Below are positions 8,782 to 20,140 of a DNA stretch of 64,000 nt, in pieces. A program made the translations under genes and the position numbers. The stretch is taken from assembly GCF_014203365.1 (NCBI RefSeq), contig NZ_JACHIS010000001.1:2790001-2854000 (forward strand). Reading direction: 5' to 3'. How positions within the stretch are numbered: the stretch's first letter is position 1; each line of letters starts with the position of its first letter. Under the pieces are notes generated by a model. It was not told where the DNA came from. It did no database searches and was given only the letters and a program-made list of their open reading frames with translations. The DNA comes from Actinoalloteichus hymeniacidonis. Its GTDB lineage: Bacteria > Actinomycetota > Actinomycetes > Mycobacteriales > Pseudonocardiaceae.

Positions 8782-9933
8782 GTGATCCCGGCCGGTCAGG
8801 AAACCCGTTCCGAACCCGACATCCAGTCGTCGGAGACCACTGCCGCCCGCGTTGTCGCGCCGAAGCCGGCTCCGGCCACGACCGGCAATCGGCTGACCAC
8901 CCGCAGCGGTCTGATGTGGACGGTGGTCGGCCTGTCGGTCGCCATCCTCGGCTCCGTGGTGTTGGCGATCAGCCTCGGACCCACCACCGTCCCGCTGGAC
9001 GACACGCTGCGTTATCTGGGCGCGGCGCTGACCGGGGGAGTCATCGACTCCAGCGAGGTCTCGAAGTACACGATCATCTGGGAGGTCCGCACTCCCCGCG
9101 TCCTGCTCGCCGTGGTGGTCGGTGCAGGACTGAGCATCATCGGCGTCGCGGTGCAGGCCATGGTCCGCAACGCCCTGGCAGACCCGTTCGTACTGGGAAT
9201 CTCCTCGGGCGCCTCGGTGGGCGCCAGTGCGGTCGTCGTCTTCGGCGCCTTCGCGGCCTTAGGCGTCTACGCGCTGTCTGCGGCGGCCTTCCTCAGCGCC
9301 CTCGTCGCCTCGGTGCTGGTCTACGCCGCCGCCCACAGTCGAGCAGGCCTGAGCCCGTTACGCCTGGTGCTCACCGGTGTCGTGCTGTCCTACGGATTCC
9401 AGGCGATCATGACCGTGATGATCTTCCTCTCGCCCAACGGAGAGGCCGCTCGTACGGTGTTGTTCTGGCTGCTCGGCAGCCTGGGCGCGGCGACCTGGAC
9501 CTCGCTGCCGGTGGCCGCCGTCGCGGTCGTGGCGGCGCTGATCGTGCTTCGGTACCGCAGCCGCTCGCTGGACGTGATGGCGATGGGCGACGAGACCGCG
9601 GGCAGTCTCGGCGTGGACACCACCAAGCTGCGCCGTGGCCTGTTCCTCCTCACCGCCGTCGTCACCGGCGCGCTCGTCGCGGTCAGCGGGGCCATCGGCT
9701 TCGTCGGACTGGTCATGCCGCACCTGGTGCGGTTGCTGTTCGGCTCCAGCCACGCCAAGGTGCTGTTGATCACCCCGCTGGCCGGGGCGCTCTTCCTGAT
9801 CTGGGTCGACCTGGTGTCCCGCACCCTGGTGGCCCCGCGCGAACTGCCGCTGGGCGTGATCACCGCGCTCATCGGCGTGCCAGTGTTCATCGGTTTGATC
9901 CGTAAACGCGGCTATGTGTTCGGGGGCCGCTGA
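8782..9933 (+). CDS. FecCD/BtuC-type ABC importer permease
   Basis: A 383-residue polytopic protein. The first about 45 residues are hydrophilic and Ala/Pro/Thr-rich, then MWTVVGLSVAILGSVVLAIS starts the membrane domain. Family motifs include LRTPRVLLAVVVGAGLSIIG-like (VRTPRVLLAVVVGAGLS), ALADPFVLGISSGASVGAS, LLGSLGAATW and GFVGLVMPHLVRLLFG, which contacts the ATPase. About ten membrane helices are expected. It forms the channel of an iron-siderophore, haem, cobalamin or metallophore importer together with the next two genes. The GTG at 8782 is the nearest plausible start; the frame is open far upstream. The permease stop (9931-9933) directly abuts the ATG of the ATPase gene, so the genes are co-translated. 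Confidence 0.9.
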   Translation: MIPAGQETRSEPDIQSSETTAARVVAPKPAPATTGNRLTTRSGLMWTVVGLSVAILGSVVLAISLGPTTVPLDDTLRYLGAALTGGVIDSSEVSKYTIIWEVRTPRVLLAVVVGAGLSIIGVAVQAMVRNALADPFVLGISSGASVGASAVVVFGAFAALGVYALSAAAFLSALVASVLVYAAAHSRAGLSPLRLVLTGVVLSYGFQAIMTVMIFLSPNGEAARTVLFWLLGSLGAATWTSLPVAAVAVVAALIVLRYRSRSLDVMAMGDETAGSLGVDTTKLRRGLFLLTAVVTGALVAVSGAIGFVGLVMPHLVRLLFGSSHAKVLLITPLAGALFLIWVDLVSRTLVAPRELPLGVITALIGVPVFIGLIRKRGYVFGGR

Positions 9934-10758
9934 ATGCGACTCACGCTCGATGACGTCTCGGTGTCGATCGCCGGGAAGACCCTGGTCCGTGAATTGCGGC
10001 TCGCCGTGGACAGCGGCGAGATCGTCGGACTCGTCGGTCCCAACGGCAGTGGGAAGTCCACGGCACTGCGCTGTGTCTACCGGGCCTTACGGCCCAGCTC
10101 CGGCGCGGTGCTGCTCGACGACGTCGACCTCGCCGATCTCTCCCTCCGGGAGAGTGCCCGCTCGGTGGCGGCATTGACCCAGGAGACCAGCGTCGACCTC
10201 GACTTCACCGTCGAGGAGGTGGTGGCACTCGGCCGCTTCCCGCACCTGCGCGACAGCCAGGCACTCGGGGCACGCGAGGACGAGCTCTGTGCGGCGGCCA
10301 TGCGAAGGGTCGATGTCGCTCACCTGGCCCAACGCGGCGTCCTGACGCTCTCCGGCGGCGAACGGCAGCGGGTGTACATCGCCAGAGCGCTGGTCCAGGA
10401 ACCGAGGGTGCTCGTCCTCGACGAACCGACGAACCACCTCGATGTCCGCCATCAGATCGAGCTGTTGTCCTTCCTGCGTGGTGCGCAACTCACCGTGCTG
10501 ATCGCACTGCACGACATGAACCTCGCCGCCGCCACCTGCGATCGGATCGGCGTCCTCTCCGGCGGGGAGCTGGTCGCGATCGGGAAACCGGGCGAGGTCC
10601 TCACCCCGGAATTGATGCGCGAGGTCTTCGGGGTCGAGGCCACCATCGTCAGCCACCCGAACACCGGTGCGCCGCAGCTGCTCTACGACCTGAGCCCGCA
10701 ACCCGCCCAGCCGAATCATCGGCACGCCGGGCCCCGAGAAGAAGGAACCCGAACATGA
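9934..10758 (+). CDS. FecE/BtuD-type ABC importer ATP-binding protein
   Basis: The 274-residue nucleotide-binding subunit has Walker A GPNGSGKST (about residues 34-42), the Q-loop in AALTQETSVDLDFTVEEVV, the signature LSGGERQR, Walker B VLVLDEPTNHLD and a switch histidine in IALHDMNL. The NHLD and LDF-T-VEEVV features are typical of the iron-complex/cobalamin importer subclass. It energises the permease encoded immediately upstream. Its stop overlaps the start of the binding-protein gene by four bases (ATGA), which indicates translational coupling in a three-gene operon. Confidence 0.93.
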   Translation: MRLTLDDVSVSIAGKTLVRELRLAVDSGEIVGLVGPNGSGKSTALRCVYRALRPSSGAVLLDDVDLADLSLRESARSVAALTQETSVDLDFTVEEVVALGRFPHLRDSQALGAREDELCAAAMRRVDVAHLAQRGVLTLSGGERQRVYIARALVQEPRVLVLDEPTNHLDVRHQIELLSFLRGAQLTVLIALHDMNLAAATCDRIGVLSGGELVAIGKPGEVLTPELMREVFGVEATIVSHPNTGAPQLLYDLSPQPAQPNHRHAGPREEGTRT

Positions 10759-11753
10759 CCATGCGCCCCGCGCGTCGAATGCTCCCGCTGGTGGCGGTGA
10801 GCGTGCTCGTCGCCACCGCCTGCGGCGCCGAGATCTCCTCGCAGACAGCGGACGGCACCACCGAGGTCACGATCGACAACTGCGGGCGGGAGACCACCTA
10901 TCCGCGTCCGCAACGCCCCGTCGTCTACGAGGGCGGCGGCGCGGAGAAGCTGTTCGTCCTCGGGCTGGCCGACCAGGTGCACGGCTGGATCGCCACCCCC
11001 ACCAACGACCCGGCGATCGAGCGATCGCCGTACCGGGAGGACTTCGAACGGATCGAGCGGCTGAGCAACGACCTGTTGAACCGCGAGATCGTCGTCGACG
11101 CCGAGGCCGACTGGGTCTTCGCGGGCTGGAACTCGGGCTTCAGCGAGGAACGCGGCATCACCCCGCAGTTGTTGGACGATCTCGGCATCGCCAGCTACAT
11201 GCACACCGAGAGCTGCTACAACTTCGAGGACGGCTCGGTGAACGTCACTCCTTTGGAGGGGCTCTACATCGACCTCGCCGACCTGGGCGAGATCTTCGGC
11301 GTCGAGGAACGAGCCGAGGAGGTCGTCACCGACCTCCGTGAGCGGATCGCCGCCTTGGAGAGCGACCAGCCGACCGGGGAGGCCGCCGAGGTCTTCGTCT
11401 ACGACTCCGGCACCGATCAGCCGTTCACCGCAGCCGCACATGCACCACCTAACGACATCATCGCGGCGGCGGGCGGCCGCAACATCCTCGCCGACCTCGA
11501 CGAGCGTTGGACCTCCGTCGGCTGGGAATCGGTCATCGAGGCCCAGCCCGAGGTGATCGTGATCATCGACTACGGCGACCTACCCGCCGAGGACAAGATC
11601 GAGTTTCTGCGGACGCATCCGGCCCTGGAATCGGTACCCGCCGTGGCCGAGGAGCAGTTCTACGTTCTGAACTACGGCGAGGCCATCAGCGGGCCCCGGA
11701 TGGTCGACGGTGCGGAGAAGTTCGCCGAGTACCTGCGCTCTATCGGGCGCTGA
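10755..11753 (+). CDS. FecB-type solute-binding lipoprotein
   Basis: A 332-residue secreted binding protein. The signal peptide MRPARRMLPLVAVSVLVATAC ends in a lipobox (VATAC) whose cysteine would be acylated. The mature part begins with VTIDNCGRETTYPRPQRPVV and AEKLFVLGLADQVHGW, the first lobe of periplasmic-binding-protein class III folds. EADWVFAGWNSGFSEERG and LLDDLGIASYMHTESCYN form the middle, and WESVIEAQPEVIVIIDYGD the second lobe. The ligand is not deducible. Iron-siderophore, cobalamin-like or metallophore compounds are the usual ones, and the upstream Zur-like box hints at a zinc link (weak). It is the last gene of the importer operon, followed by a hairpin terminator. Confidence 0.88.
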   Translation: MTMRPARRMLPLVAVSVLVATACGAEISSQTADGTTEVTIDNCGRETTYPRPQRPVVYEGGGAEKLFVLGLADQVHGWIATPTNDPAIERSPYREDFERIERLSNDLLNREIVVDAEADWVFAGWNSGFSEERGITPQLLDDLGIASYMHTESCYNFEDGSVNVTPLEGLYIDLADLGEIFGVEERAEEVVTDLRERIAALESDQPTGEAAEVFVYDSGTDQPFTAAAHAPPNDIIAAAGGRNILADLDERWTSVGWESVIEAQPEVIVIIDYGDLPAEDKIEFLRTHPALESVPAVAEEQFYVLNYGEAISGPRMVDGAEKFAEYLRSIGR

Positions 11754-11770
11754 GCCACAACGTTGAGCCT

Positions 11771-11816
11771 GCGGGGCGACACCTGGCGCCTTATGTCCGG
11801 TGGTCGCCCCGCTTGT
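11771..11816 (+). terminator. Terminator after the ABC importer operon
   Basis: GCGGGGCGACACC at 11771 pairs with the stretch ending GGTGGTCGCCCCGC at 11812 with one bulge or mismatch, followed by TTGTT. It sits 18 bases after the binding-protein stop and before the convergent kinase stop, so it may act on both strands. Confidence 0.65.
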
Positions 11817-11835
11817 TACGCGTTCTGCCCTCTGA

Positions 11836-13695
11836 TCACGCGGTGGAACGGGGGCTCCGACGTCCGGTCGATCGCCATCGCGCACCGAGGTCGATCGCGA
11901 TGCGCAGTGCCCAGCTTCCGCCGATGCAGCCGCCCAGGATGGCGATTACGTCGATGGGGATGCGGCCGTCGACGACGATGCCGATCCAGCCGTGCAGTCC
12001 ACACATCACCATGGTCACCCCGCTCGCCAGGAAACCGATCACCCAGGCGGCGAACTGCACCGCGAACCGGCGGTTCTTCGTGATCGAGAACGTTCTGGAA
12101 ACGGTGGAGACAGCGGTGTTGGCCATGATGACGGCGAACAGGAGACAGAGGAACATGAGGGACCGGCCATCCAGCCGCCCGCCCAGGTTCAGCGCGGCGA
12201 AGTCGAGATCACCTCGTGCCGCCAGCCTGCCGAGCACGAACCCGACGACGGGCACGCCGACGAGCAGCGCACGGCGCAGCAGAAGGGTTCGGCCCATGGC
12301 CCGCGGCCCGCTGACCGTCGAGATCAGCGCACAGAGGACTACCCCGAGCGTGGCCCCGGCCAGTATCCCGAACACTTCGGGAATCAGTACCAGCGATACC
12401 GTGCCGAAGGGAAAGATGCTTTCCACCACCATGCGGATGACGATCTGATCGACTCCTCGGCCGTCCATGATGAAGTTCGCGGCGAGAACACCGAAGAGAA
12501 CGCCAACCAGCACCAACACGCCGTTCAGCGCCCACGTTGGCCGCCAACGGCCGATCCCGCGAGCGGTGGAGCGAATTCCGCCGCTCGCCTTCGCGGACAT
12601 GCTGCGCGCACCGGCACCCGCCTTCGCGAGTACCTCGCGGGCCCCGGCTCCGAAACGTGACGTCCATGGAACCCCGGGCTCGCGCTGCTGCCCGGCGTCA
12701 TCCTTGTTCGGCTCCGGCGACTCGGCGTCCCACTCATTGATCGGGCGCGCCTGCAAGCGCGTGTGCTTCCTCGGCGTCGGCTCGGGCCCGCCATCCGGTT
12801 CCGAGTTCTCGATCAGCCGGTCGATCTCGGCATACTGAGTGCTGGTCAGCGTGTGGACGTGGGCAGGCCACGGGCGAGCGGACGGGGCGACCCGGCCGAT
12901 CGACTCCAGCAGGCGTTCTGCACTCGGGCGAGCCGCCGGGTTCTTGGCCAGACATGCCTCGGCGACAGCACGGACCCGAGTCGGGACCCCGTCGAGATCG
13001 GGCTCGGTGTGCACGATGTTGTGCAGCACCTGGAAATCCGATTGTCCCGCGAAGACGCTGTTCCCGGTCACCGCCATCGCCAGCAGCGCTCCGAGGGAGA
13101 AGATGTCACTGGCCGGGGTGATCTCCTGGGCTTGGGCCTGCTCCGGCGACATGAACTCCGGCGATCCGACCACGAGGCCGGTGCGGGTCAGATCCCGTCC
13201 GCTGCCTCGGTCCAACGCCCGCGCGATGCCGAAATCGATCAGTCTCGGACCGTCCTCGGCCAGCAGCACATTGGATGGCTTGATATCCCGGTGCACCAGC
13301 CCGGCCTCGTGGATCAGGACCAGTGCCGAGGCCAGCCCCGCCGCCAGTCGCAGCGCCGACTTCTCCGGCAGCGGACCGTCGACCTCGACCGCCTCGCGTA
13401 ACGAGGGGCCGGAGATGAATTCCGAGGCCAACCAGGGGGTCGGCGCTTCCGCATCGGCATCGATCACCGTCGAGGTGTAGTTACCCGGCACCGCGAGCGT
13501 CGCGCGTACCTCGCGGTGGAAGCGAGCCCGGAACCCGTCTTCCTCGACGAGATGCGCATGAACCTGTTTGACCGCGACCAGTCGGCCATCCGGGCCCGCA
13601 CCCAGCCACACCCGACCCATGCCGCCCCGGCCCAATTCGGCGATCAGCCGAAATCGACCGATTTCCCTCGGCTCGGACACCCCCAGCGGTCGCAT
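11836..13695 (-). CDS. Membrane-anchored Ser/Thr protein kinase (PknB-type)
   Basis: This 619-residue protein starts at ATG 13695, with AAGGAG six bases upstream, better than the ATG two codons earlier. The kinase domain occupies residues about 13-268: GRGGMGRVW glycine loop (22-30), AVKQV (Lys43), HRDIKPSN catalytic loop (135-142), DFG (154-156) and the SPEFMSPEQ activation end. After a linker of about 110 residues the C-terminus carries about six hydrophobic helices (NGVLVLVGVLFGVLAANF at about 391-408, then VSLVLIPEVFGILAGATLG, LLVGVPVVGFVLG, MFLCLLFAVIMAN, FAAWVIGFLASGVTMV and VIAILGGCIGGSWAL). A multi-spanning tail is unusual compared with the single helix and PASTA repeats of PknB. The substrate is unknown. 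Confidence 0.88.
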   Translation of the reverse strand: MRPLGVSEPREIGRFRLIAELGRGGMGRVWLGAGPDGRLVAVKQVHAHLVEEDGFRARFHREVRATLAVPGNYTSTVIDADAEAPTPWLASEFISGPSLREAVEVDGPLPEKSALRLAAGLASALVLIHEAGLVHRDIKPSNVLLAEDGPRLIDFGIARALDRGSGRDLTRTGLVVGSPEFMSPEQAQAQEITPASDIFSLGALLAMAVTGNSVFAGQSDFQVLHNIVHTEPDLDGVPTRVRAVAEACLAKNPAARPSAERLLESIGRVAPSARPWPAHVHTLTSTQYAEIDRLIENSEPDGGPEPTPRKHTRLQARPINEWDAESPEPNKDDAGQQREPGVPWTSRFGAGAREVLAKAGAGARSMSAKASGGIRSTARGIGRWRPTWALNGVLVLVGVLFGVLAANFIMDGRGVDQIVIRMVVESIFPFGTVSLVLIPEVFGILAGATLGVVLCALISTVSGPRAMGRTLLLRRALLVGVPVVGFVLGRLAARGDLDFAALNLGGRLDGRSLMFLCLLFAVIMANTAVSTVSRTFSITKNRRFAVQFAAWVIGFLASGVTMVMCGLHGWIGIVVDGRIPIDVIAILGGCIGGSWALRIAIDLGARWRSTGRRSPRSTA

Positions 13696-13898
13696 GACCA
13701 TCTCCTTCTCGCTGGCCGAACCGCGACGCACCAGCGATCGTGGGGGCGTACCTGCGGCGGCTCGGAGATCATCGCACCGAGGCCGGCAGCGTGGCCTTGA
13801 AATCGCGAATCGATCGCCTGCGGGGCGAACCGGCTTACCGGTGGCAGGTATTCAGGAGAGGCCGGGTGACCGCGTCCGTCCTCCGAGGTCGGTGCGCA

Positions 13899-13931
13899 GG
13901 GTGCCGGGGCTGATGATCCGCCCCGACACCC
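13899..13931 (-). terminator. Terminator after glyQS
   Basis: GGGTGCCGGGGC at 13899-13910 pairs with GCCCCGACACCC at 13920-13931 with a single G-T pair and a nine-base loop, directly after the leftward stop codon of the glycyl-tRNA synthetase gene. Confidence 0.6.
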
Positions 13932-13939
13932 GAAATCGA

Positions 13940-17005
<3,066 letters not shown>

Positions 17006-17278
17006 GGAGGACAACCTCAGACGGGGTTCATGGCGGGCCTAGCGGCTGCCCGCTGTACGGACGGCATGGACGACTGCGGGCACCAGCCGGGTGGCACTCG
17101 AGATCGTTCGAGTCTAGTGGACCTGCTCGGGGATCGGATTCGGCGGTCGCGGGAGCCCGCCTGCGGCCCGACGACGCTGCGCGCTCGGCCCGCCGCGCCG
17201 GCTGCCCGGGCGGGTGCCCGCCGTCGGGTCCACCCTCCCGCGCAGGTCGGGTACCTCCGGGCCCGGGGTGCTCCCGCC

Positions 17279-17758
17279 TCAACCGCCCAAGGCGAAACCG
17301 CGTGGCCGCCGCAGCCGGTGTGCCTCGGCGACCATCTCGACGCTGAGGGTGATCGGATGATGCGTCGAGGGATCGCTGCGGACCTGCGTCCGGCTGCCCT
17401 CGGCGTGCAGCACGGAGAGATCGGCCGACAGGACGTGGAAGCCGTAGGTGAGGCTGCTGGTGGCCACCTGGTCGATCCAGAAGTGCACGGTGATCGGCCC
17501 CACTCCGATGATCGGGGTGTGGAAGCCGATCGCGACGTGGCGCACCACCAGGCAGACGTCGTCGAAACGGGACAGCGGCGGGTCGTAGTGCCAACCTCGT
17601 TCGAACCAGTAATCCATCACGGCCCGCTCCACGAGCAGGAGATAACGCGAGTCGTGCACGGCGCCGTTGGCGTCGAGGTCCTCGAAATGGATTTGGGCGG
17701 GCCCGAAGTGGCCGAAGCGCGCCGGAACGTCCATCGGCGTGCTCTCGGGGCTGGTCAT
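17279..17758 (-). CDS. Hot-dog fold acyl-CoA thioesterase (4HBT-like)
   Basis: A 159-residue protein starting at ATG 17758 (MTSPESTPMDVPARFGHFGP), with AGGTGA upstream. The hot-dog motif appears as FEDLDANGAVHDSRYLLLVE, equivalent to the D-x-N/G-H-N-x-Y pattern of 4-hydroxybenzoyl-CoA thioesterases, followed by ERAVMDYWFERGWHYDPPL. The remaining beta strands (VVRHVAIGFHTPIIGVGPIT, YGFHVLSADLSVLHAEGS) complete a single domain. It would hydrolyse an acyl-CoA thioester of unknown chain. It lies about 270 bases upstream of glyQS on the same strand, but the gap argues against a tight operon. Confidence 0.75.
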   Translation of the reverse strand: MTSPESTPMDVPARFGHFGPAQIHFEDLDANGAVHDSRYLLLVERAVMDYWFERGWHYDPPLSRFDDVCLVVRHVAIGFHTPIIGVGPITVHFWIDQVATSSLTYGFHVLSADLSVLHAEGSRTQVRSDPSTHHPITLSVEMVAEAHRLRRPRGFALGG

Positions 17759-18524
17759 CGCTGATATCACCTGTTCTGGCGTTGTGAGGTATTCGATCGC
17801 GGGCCTGCGCGGTCCGAGAGATCCGCCGCAACCGCGTCCGTTCGCCGAACGGCCGGGCCGGGATCGTGCCGACCTCGGTGGCCGGCTTCCGATGAGCGGC
17901 GGCGTCTTCCCGGTGACAGCCGATAGGGCGATCTTGCCGGATCGACCTCGGCATGTCACCCGGTCGGTGGGGTTCGGGCGACTTGTCCGGTGTGTTGGCG
18001 GGTGTCGGATTTCTCAACGGCTCGAACGTCGGTGAGCTGGTCGGATGCGGCTAGTTCGCCTGCTGTGCGCTGTCGGCGTTCGGGCCGGGCGGTCGGCTCG
18101 GCGGAGAACGCTCGGTGGTTGTCCACGCACGAGTGTCCCCCGACGTCCAACGGGATCCTCCCCTGATGGCGGTGGTCGCCTGCGGTGCGGCGGTGTTCGC
18201 TTCGCAGGTGCTCGCGAGGGTCGGTGGTCGCGCACCGGTCCGGCGGGCGTCGGGAACCGGTCTGACGACTCGTCCGGGAGACCGTCGTCCTCGCGGTGCA
18301 CGCCTCCCCGCGTCGATCGGGGGTGCTCCGGCCACCGGATCGCGGCGTAGTGAGCCGAGCCTGTGTTCCCCGCGGCTGCGGGGGTGCGTCGGTGGGGCAT
18401 TCGGTGTCCCGGTGACGATTCGAGCGCAATATCAGAACAATATTCCGGATTTGGTTCTGATATTGCGATTCGCGGACACGGTACGATCACCGAAGAGGGG
18501 TTTTCGAGAGCCGAGAGGGATGCA
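17759..18524. other. Intergenic region with palindrome and CRISPR-like repeat
   Basis: There are 766 bases without a supported gene. The left part holds only spurious frames. The right end contains two degenerate repeat-like units 62 bases apart (about 18302-18330 and 18364-18392) and, in a sharply AT-richer patch, a 14-bp inverted repeat at 18425-18467 in front of the recombinase gene. Confidence 0.45.
18425..18467. repeat. AT-rich 14-bp inverted repeat upstream of recombinase
   Basis: CGCAATATCAGAAC (18425-18438) and GTTCTGATATTGCG (18454-18467) are exact reverse complements around a 15-base AT-rich centre. It lies 57 bases upstream of the recombinase start. It could be a recombinase binding site, an operator, or a transcript hairpin. 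Confidence 0.75.
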
Positions 18525-19415
18525 GTGGGTGCGATCGACGAGGGCCGAGCGCGTCGGGTGCTCGCCGAGTACGAGCAGACCCTTGCCGAGTCGACACTGG
18601 CGCCGCAGACCCGCCGTGCCTACCGCTCCCGCATCGCCGGTTTCCTTGCCTGGCTGGCCGCCGACCACGAGACGACCTCGGTCGATCCGTTGACGGACCC
18701 GGCAGGTCGCGACGCCGCCGTATCGGGCTATCGGGCCCGATTGCGCGGCGCGCAGCGCAGCCGCCCCGCCACGATCAACGCCGTGCTCACCGCACTCGAC
18801 CACTTCTACGAGGGCCTGGGACTCGGTCCCGCCCCGGCCGACCGGGAGGAGGCACCCGACGCCGAACCCCGCGTCCTGCAACAGGACGAGCTGGATCGGC
18901 TGCTGCCCCTGGTGGGCCGGGTCGCCTCGGGCCGAGACGCCGCGATCGTCTACACACTGCTCTACACGGGGGTCCGCGTCACCGAACTGGTCGCGCTGGA
19001 CACCGGTGACGTACGCCTCGGCGCGCGCCCGCCCCGTCTCGTCGTCGTCGGCCCCGAACACGGGCCGAGGGAGATTCCCTTACCCGACGAACCCCGTCCC
19101 ATCCTGCGCGAATGGCTCGCCATCCGTCGAGAGTGGCCGAACACCGACCGGACATCGGCGCTGTTCCTCAATCGGCGGGGCGGCCGGTTGTCCACCCGCT
19201 CGGTCGATGCGTCGGTCGCATGGCTGGGCAGCCTCGCGGGCCTGGTCGACGAACGGGGTAGGCGGATCACCCCGCATGTGCTGCGTCGGACCTTCGGCCA
19301 TCGGCTGCTGCGCGCAGGCGTCGATCAGGTCACCGTCGCCGAGTTGATGGGGCACCGCAGACTGACGACGACCCGTCGTTATGGCGCGGCGTCGCCCAGC
19401 CAGACCCGCCGCTGA
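18525..19415 (+). CDS. Tyrosine recombinase / XerD-like integrase
   Basis: A 296-residue protein starting at GTG 18525, six bases after GAGAGG. Residues about 5-100 form the SAM-like core-binding domain (TRRAYRSRIAGFLAWLAADH) and 115-296 the catalytic domain. Catalytic residues visible are Arg151 (LLYTGVRVTELVAL), His251 and Arg254 (TPHVLRRTFGHRLL), His277 (LMGHRRLTTTRRYG) and the nucleophile Tyr286. The usual beta-hairpin lysine (GKG in XerD) is not present: the segment reads VVGPEHGPREIPL. The length matches XerC/XerD. No phage or transposon genes adjoin it, so it is either a solitary domesticated recombinase or the relic of an element. Confidence 0.88.
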   Translation: MGAIDEGRARRVLAEYEQTLAESTLAPQTRRAYRSRIAGFLAWLAADHETTSVDPLTDPAGRDAAVSGYRARLRGAQRSRPATINAVLTALDHFYEGLGLGPAPADREEAPDAEPRVLQQDELDRLLPLVGRVASGRDAAIVYTLLYTGVRVTELVALDTGDVRLGARPPRLVVVGPEHGPREIPLPDEPRPILREWLAIRREWPNTDRTSALFLNRRGGRLSTRSVDASVAWLGSLAGLVDERGRRITPHVLRRTFGHRLLRAGVDQVTVAELMGHRRLTTTRRYGAASPSQTRR

Positions 19416-19525
19416 TGCATCCTCGTGATCTGGGCGTACTCGACAGCGATCGGGCCGCCCCGACCATGTCCGAGAGACGACCGCTTGCTCGACACATTCC
19501 TGCAGCGAAGAAGGATTGAACCGCG

Positions 19526-20086
19526 ATGACCGAATCCGTCGAGATCGTGGACCACGACCCACGCTGGCCGTCGGTGTTCGAGGAACTCCGCACCAGGATC
19601 GCCCGGGTGCTGGGTTTCCATTGCCAACGAATCGAGCATGTGGGCAGCACCGCCGTGCCGGGTCTGGCAGGCCGGGGCATCGTCGACCTCGACGTGGTGA
19701 TCTCCGATCCGAGTGCACTGCCCGCCGTCATCGGCAGGCTCCGGCCGCTGGGCTACACCCACCAGGGCGATCTGGGCGTGCCGGGTCGGGAGTCCTTCGG
19801 CTGCCCGCCGCACCGGCCACCCCGGCATCACCTGTATGTCTGTGTCGAAGGCAGCACCGCGCTGGTCCGGCACCTGACCTTTCGCGACCAACTGCGGCGC
19901 AACACCGACACGGCCGCCGCCTACGTCGAGTTGAAGCGATCCTTGGCGGCCCGCCACCCCGACGACCCGGTCGCCTATGTCGAGGGCAAGACGGCCTTCA
20001 TCAGCCAGATCCTGGACCAGTCCGCCGAATCGGCCAGATCCATCGAGTCTCCATCGCATCCGGAGGTCATCCACGGCACCCTGTAG
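19526..20086 (+). CDS. GrpB/UPF0157 family nucleotidyltransferase-like protein
   Basis: The 186-residue protein begins MTESVEIVDHDPRWPSVFEE and has the GrpB signatures IEHVGSTAVPGLAGRGIVDL and DVVI, which form the nucleotidyltransferase-superfamily GS-x-D-x-D pattern. HHLYVCVEGSTALVRHLTFR and YVELKRSLAAR, then YVEGKTAFI follow. Family members are 160-190 residues and are predicted nucleotidyltransferases, often fused to dephospho-CoA kinase; the reaction is not known. It lies 110 bases after the recombinase gene and 54 bases before the alpha/beta-hydrolase pseudogene, so it may share a transcript with one or both. Confidence 0.9.
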   Translation: MTESVEIVDHDPRWPSVFEELRTRIARVLGFHCQRIEHVGSTAVPGLAGRGIVDLDVVISDPSALPAVIGRLRPLGYTHQGDLGVPGRESFGCPPHRPPRHHLYVCVEGSTALVRHLTFRDQLRRNTDTAAAYVELKRSLAARHPDDPVAYVEGKTAFISQILDQSAESARSIESPSHPEVIHGTL

Positions 20087-20140
20087 GCGGCCGGAACATC
20101 GGCGCCGCCACCGGCTGTGGCTCATCCAAGAGGAGCAGTG

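Noticed and set aside
17015-17278. Possible T-box leader upstream of glyQS
   Set aside because: No GGGTGGTACCGCG-type antiterminator or clear glycine specifier loop was found on the minus strand.
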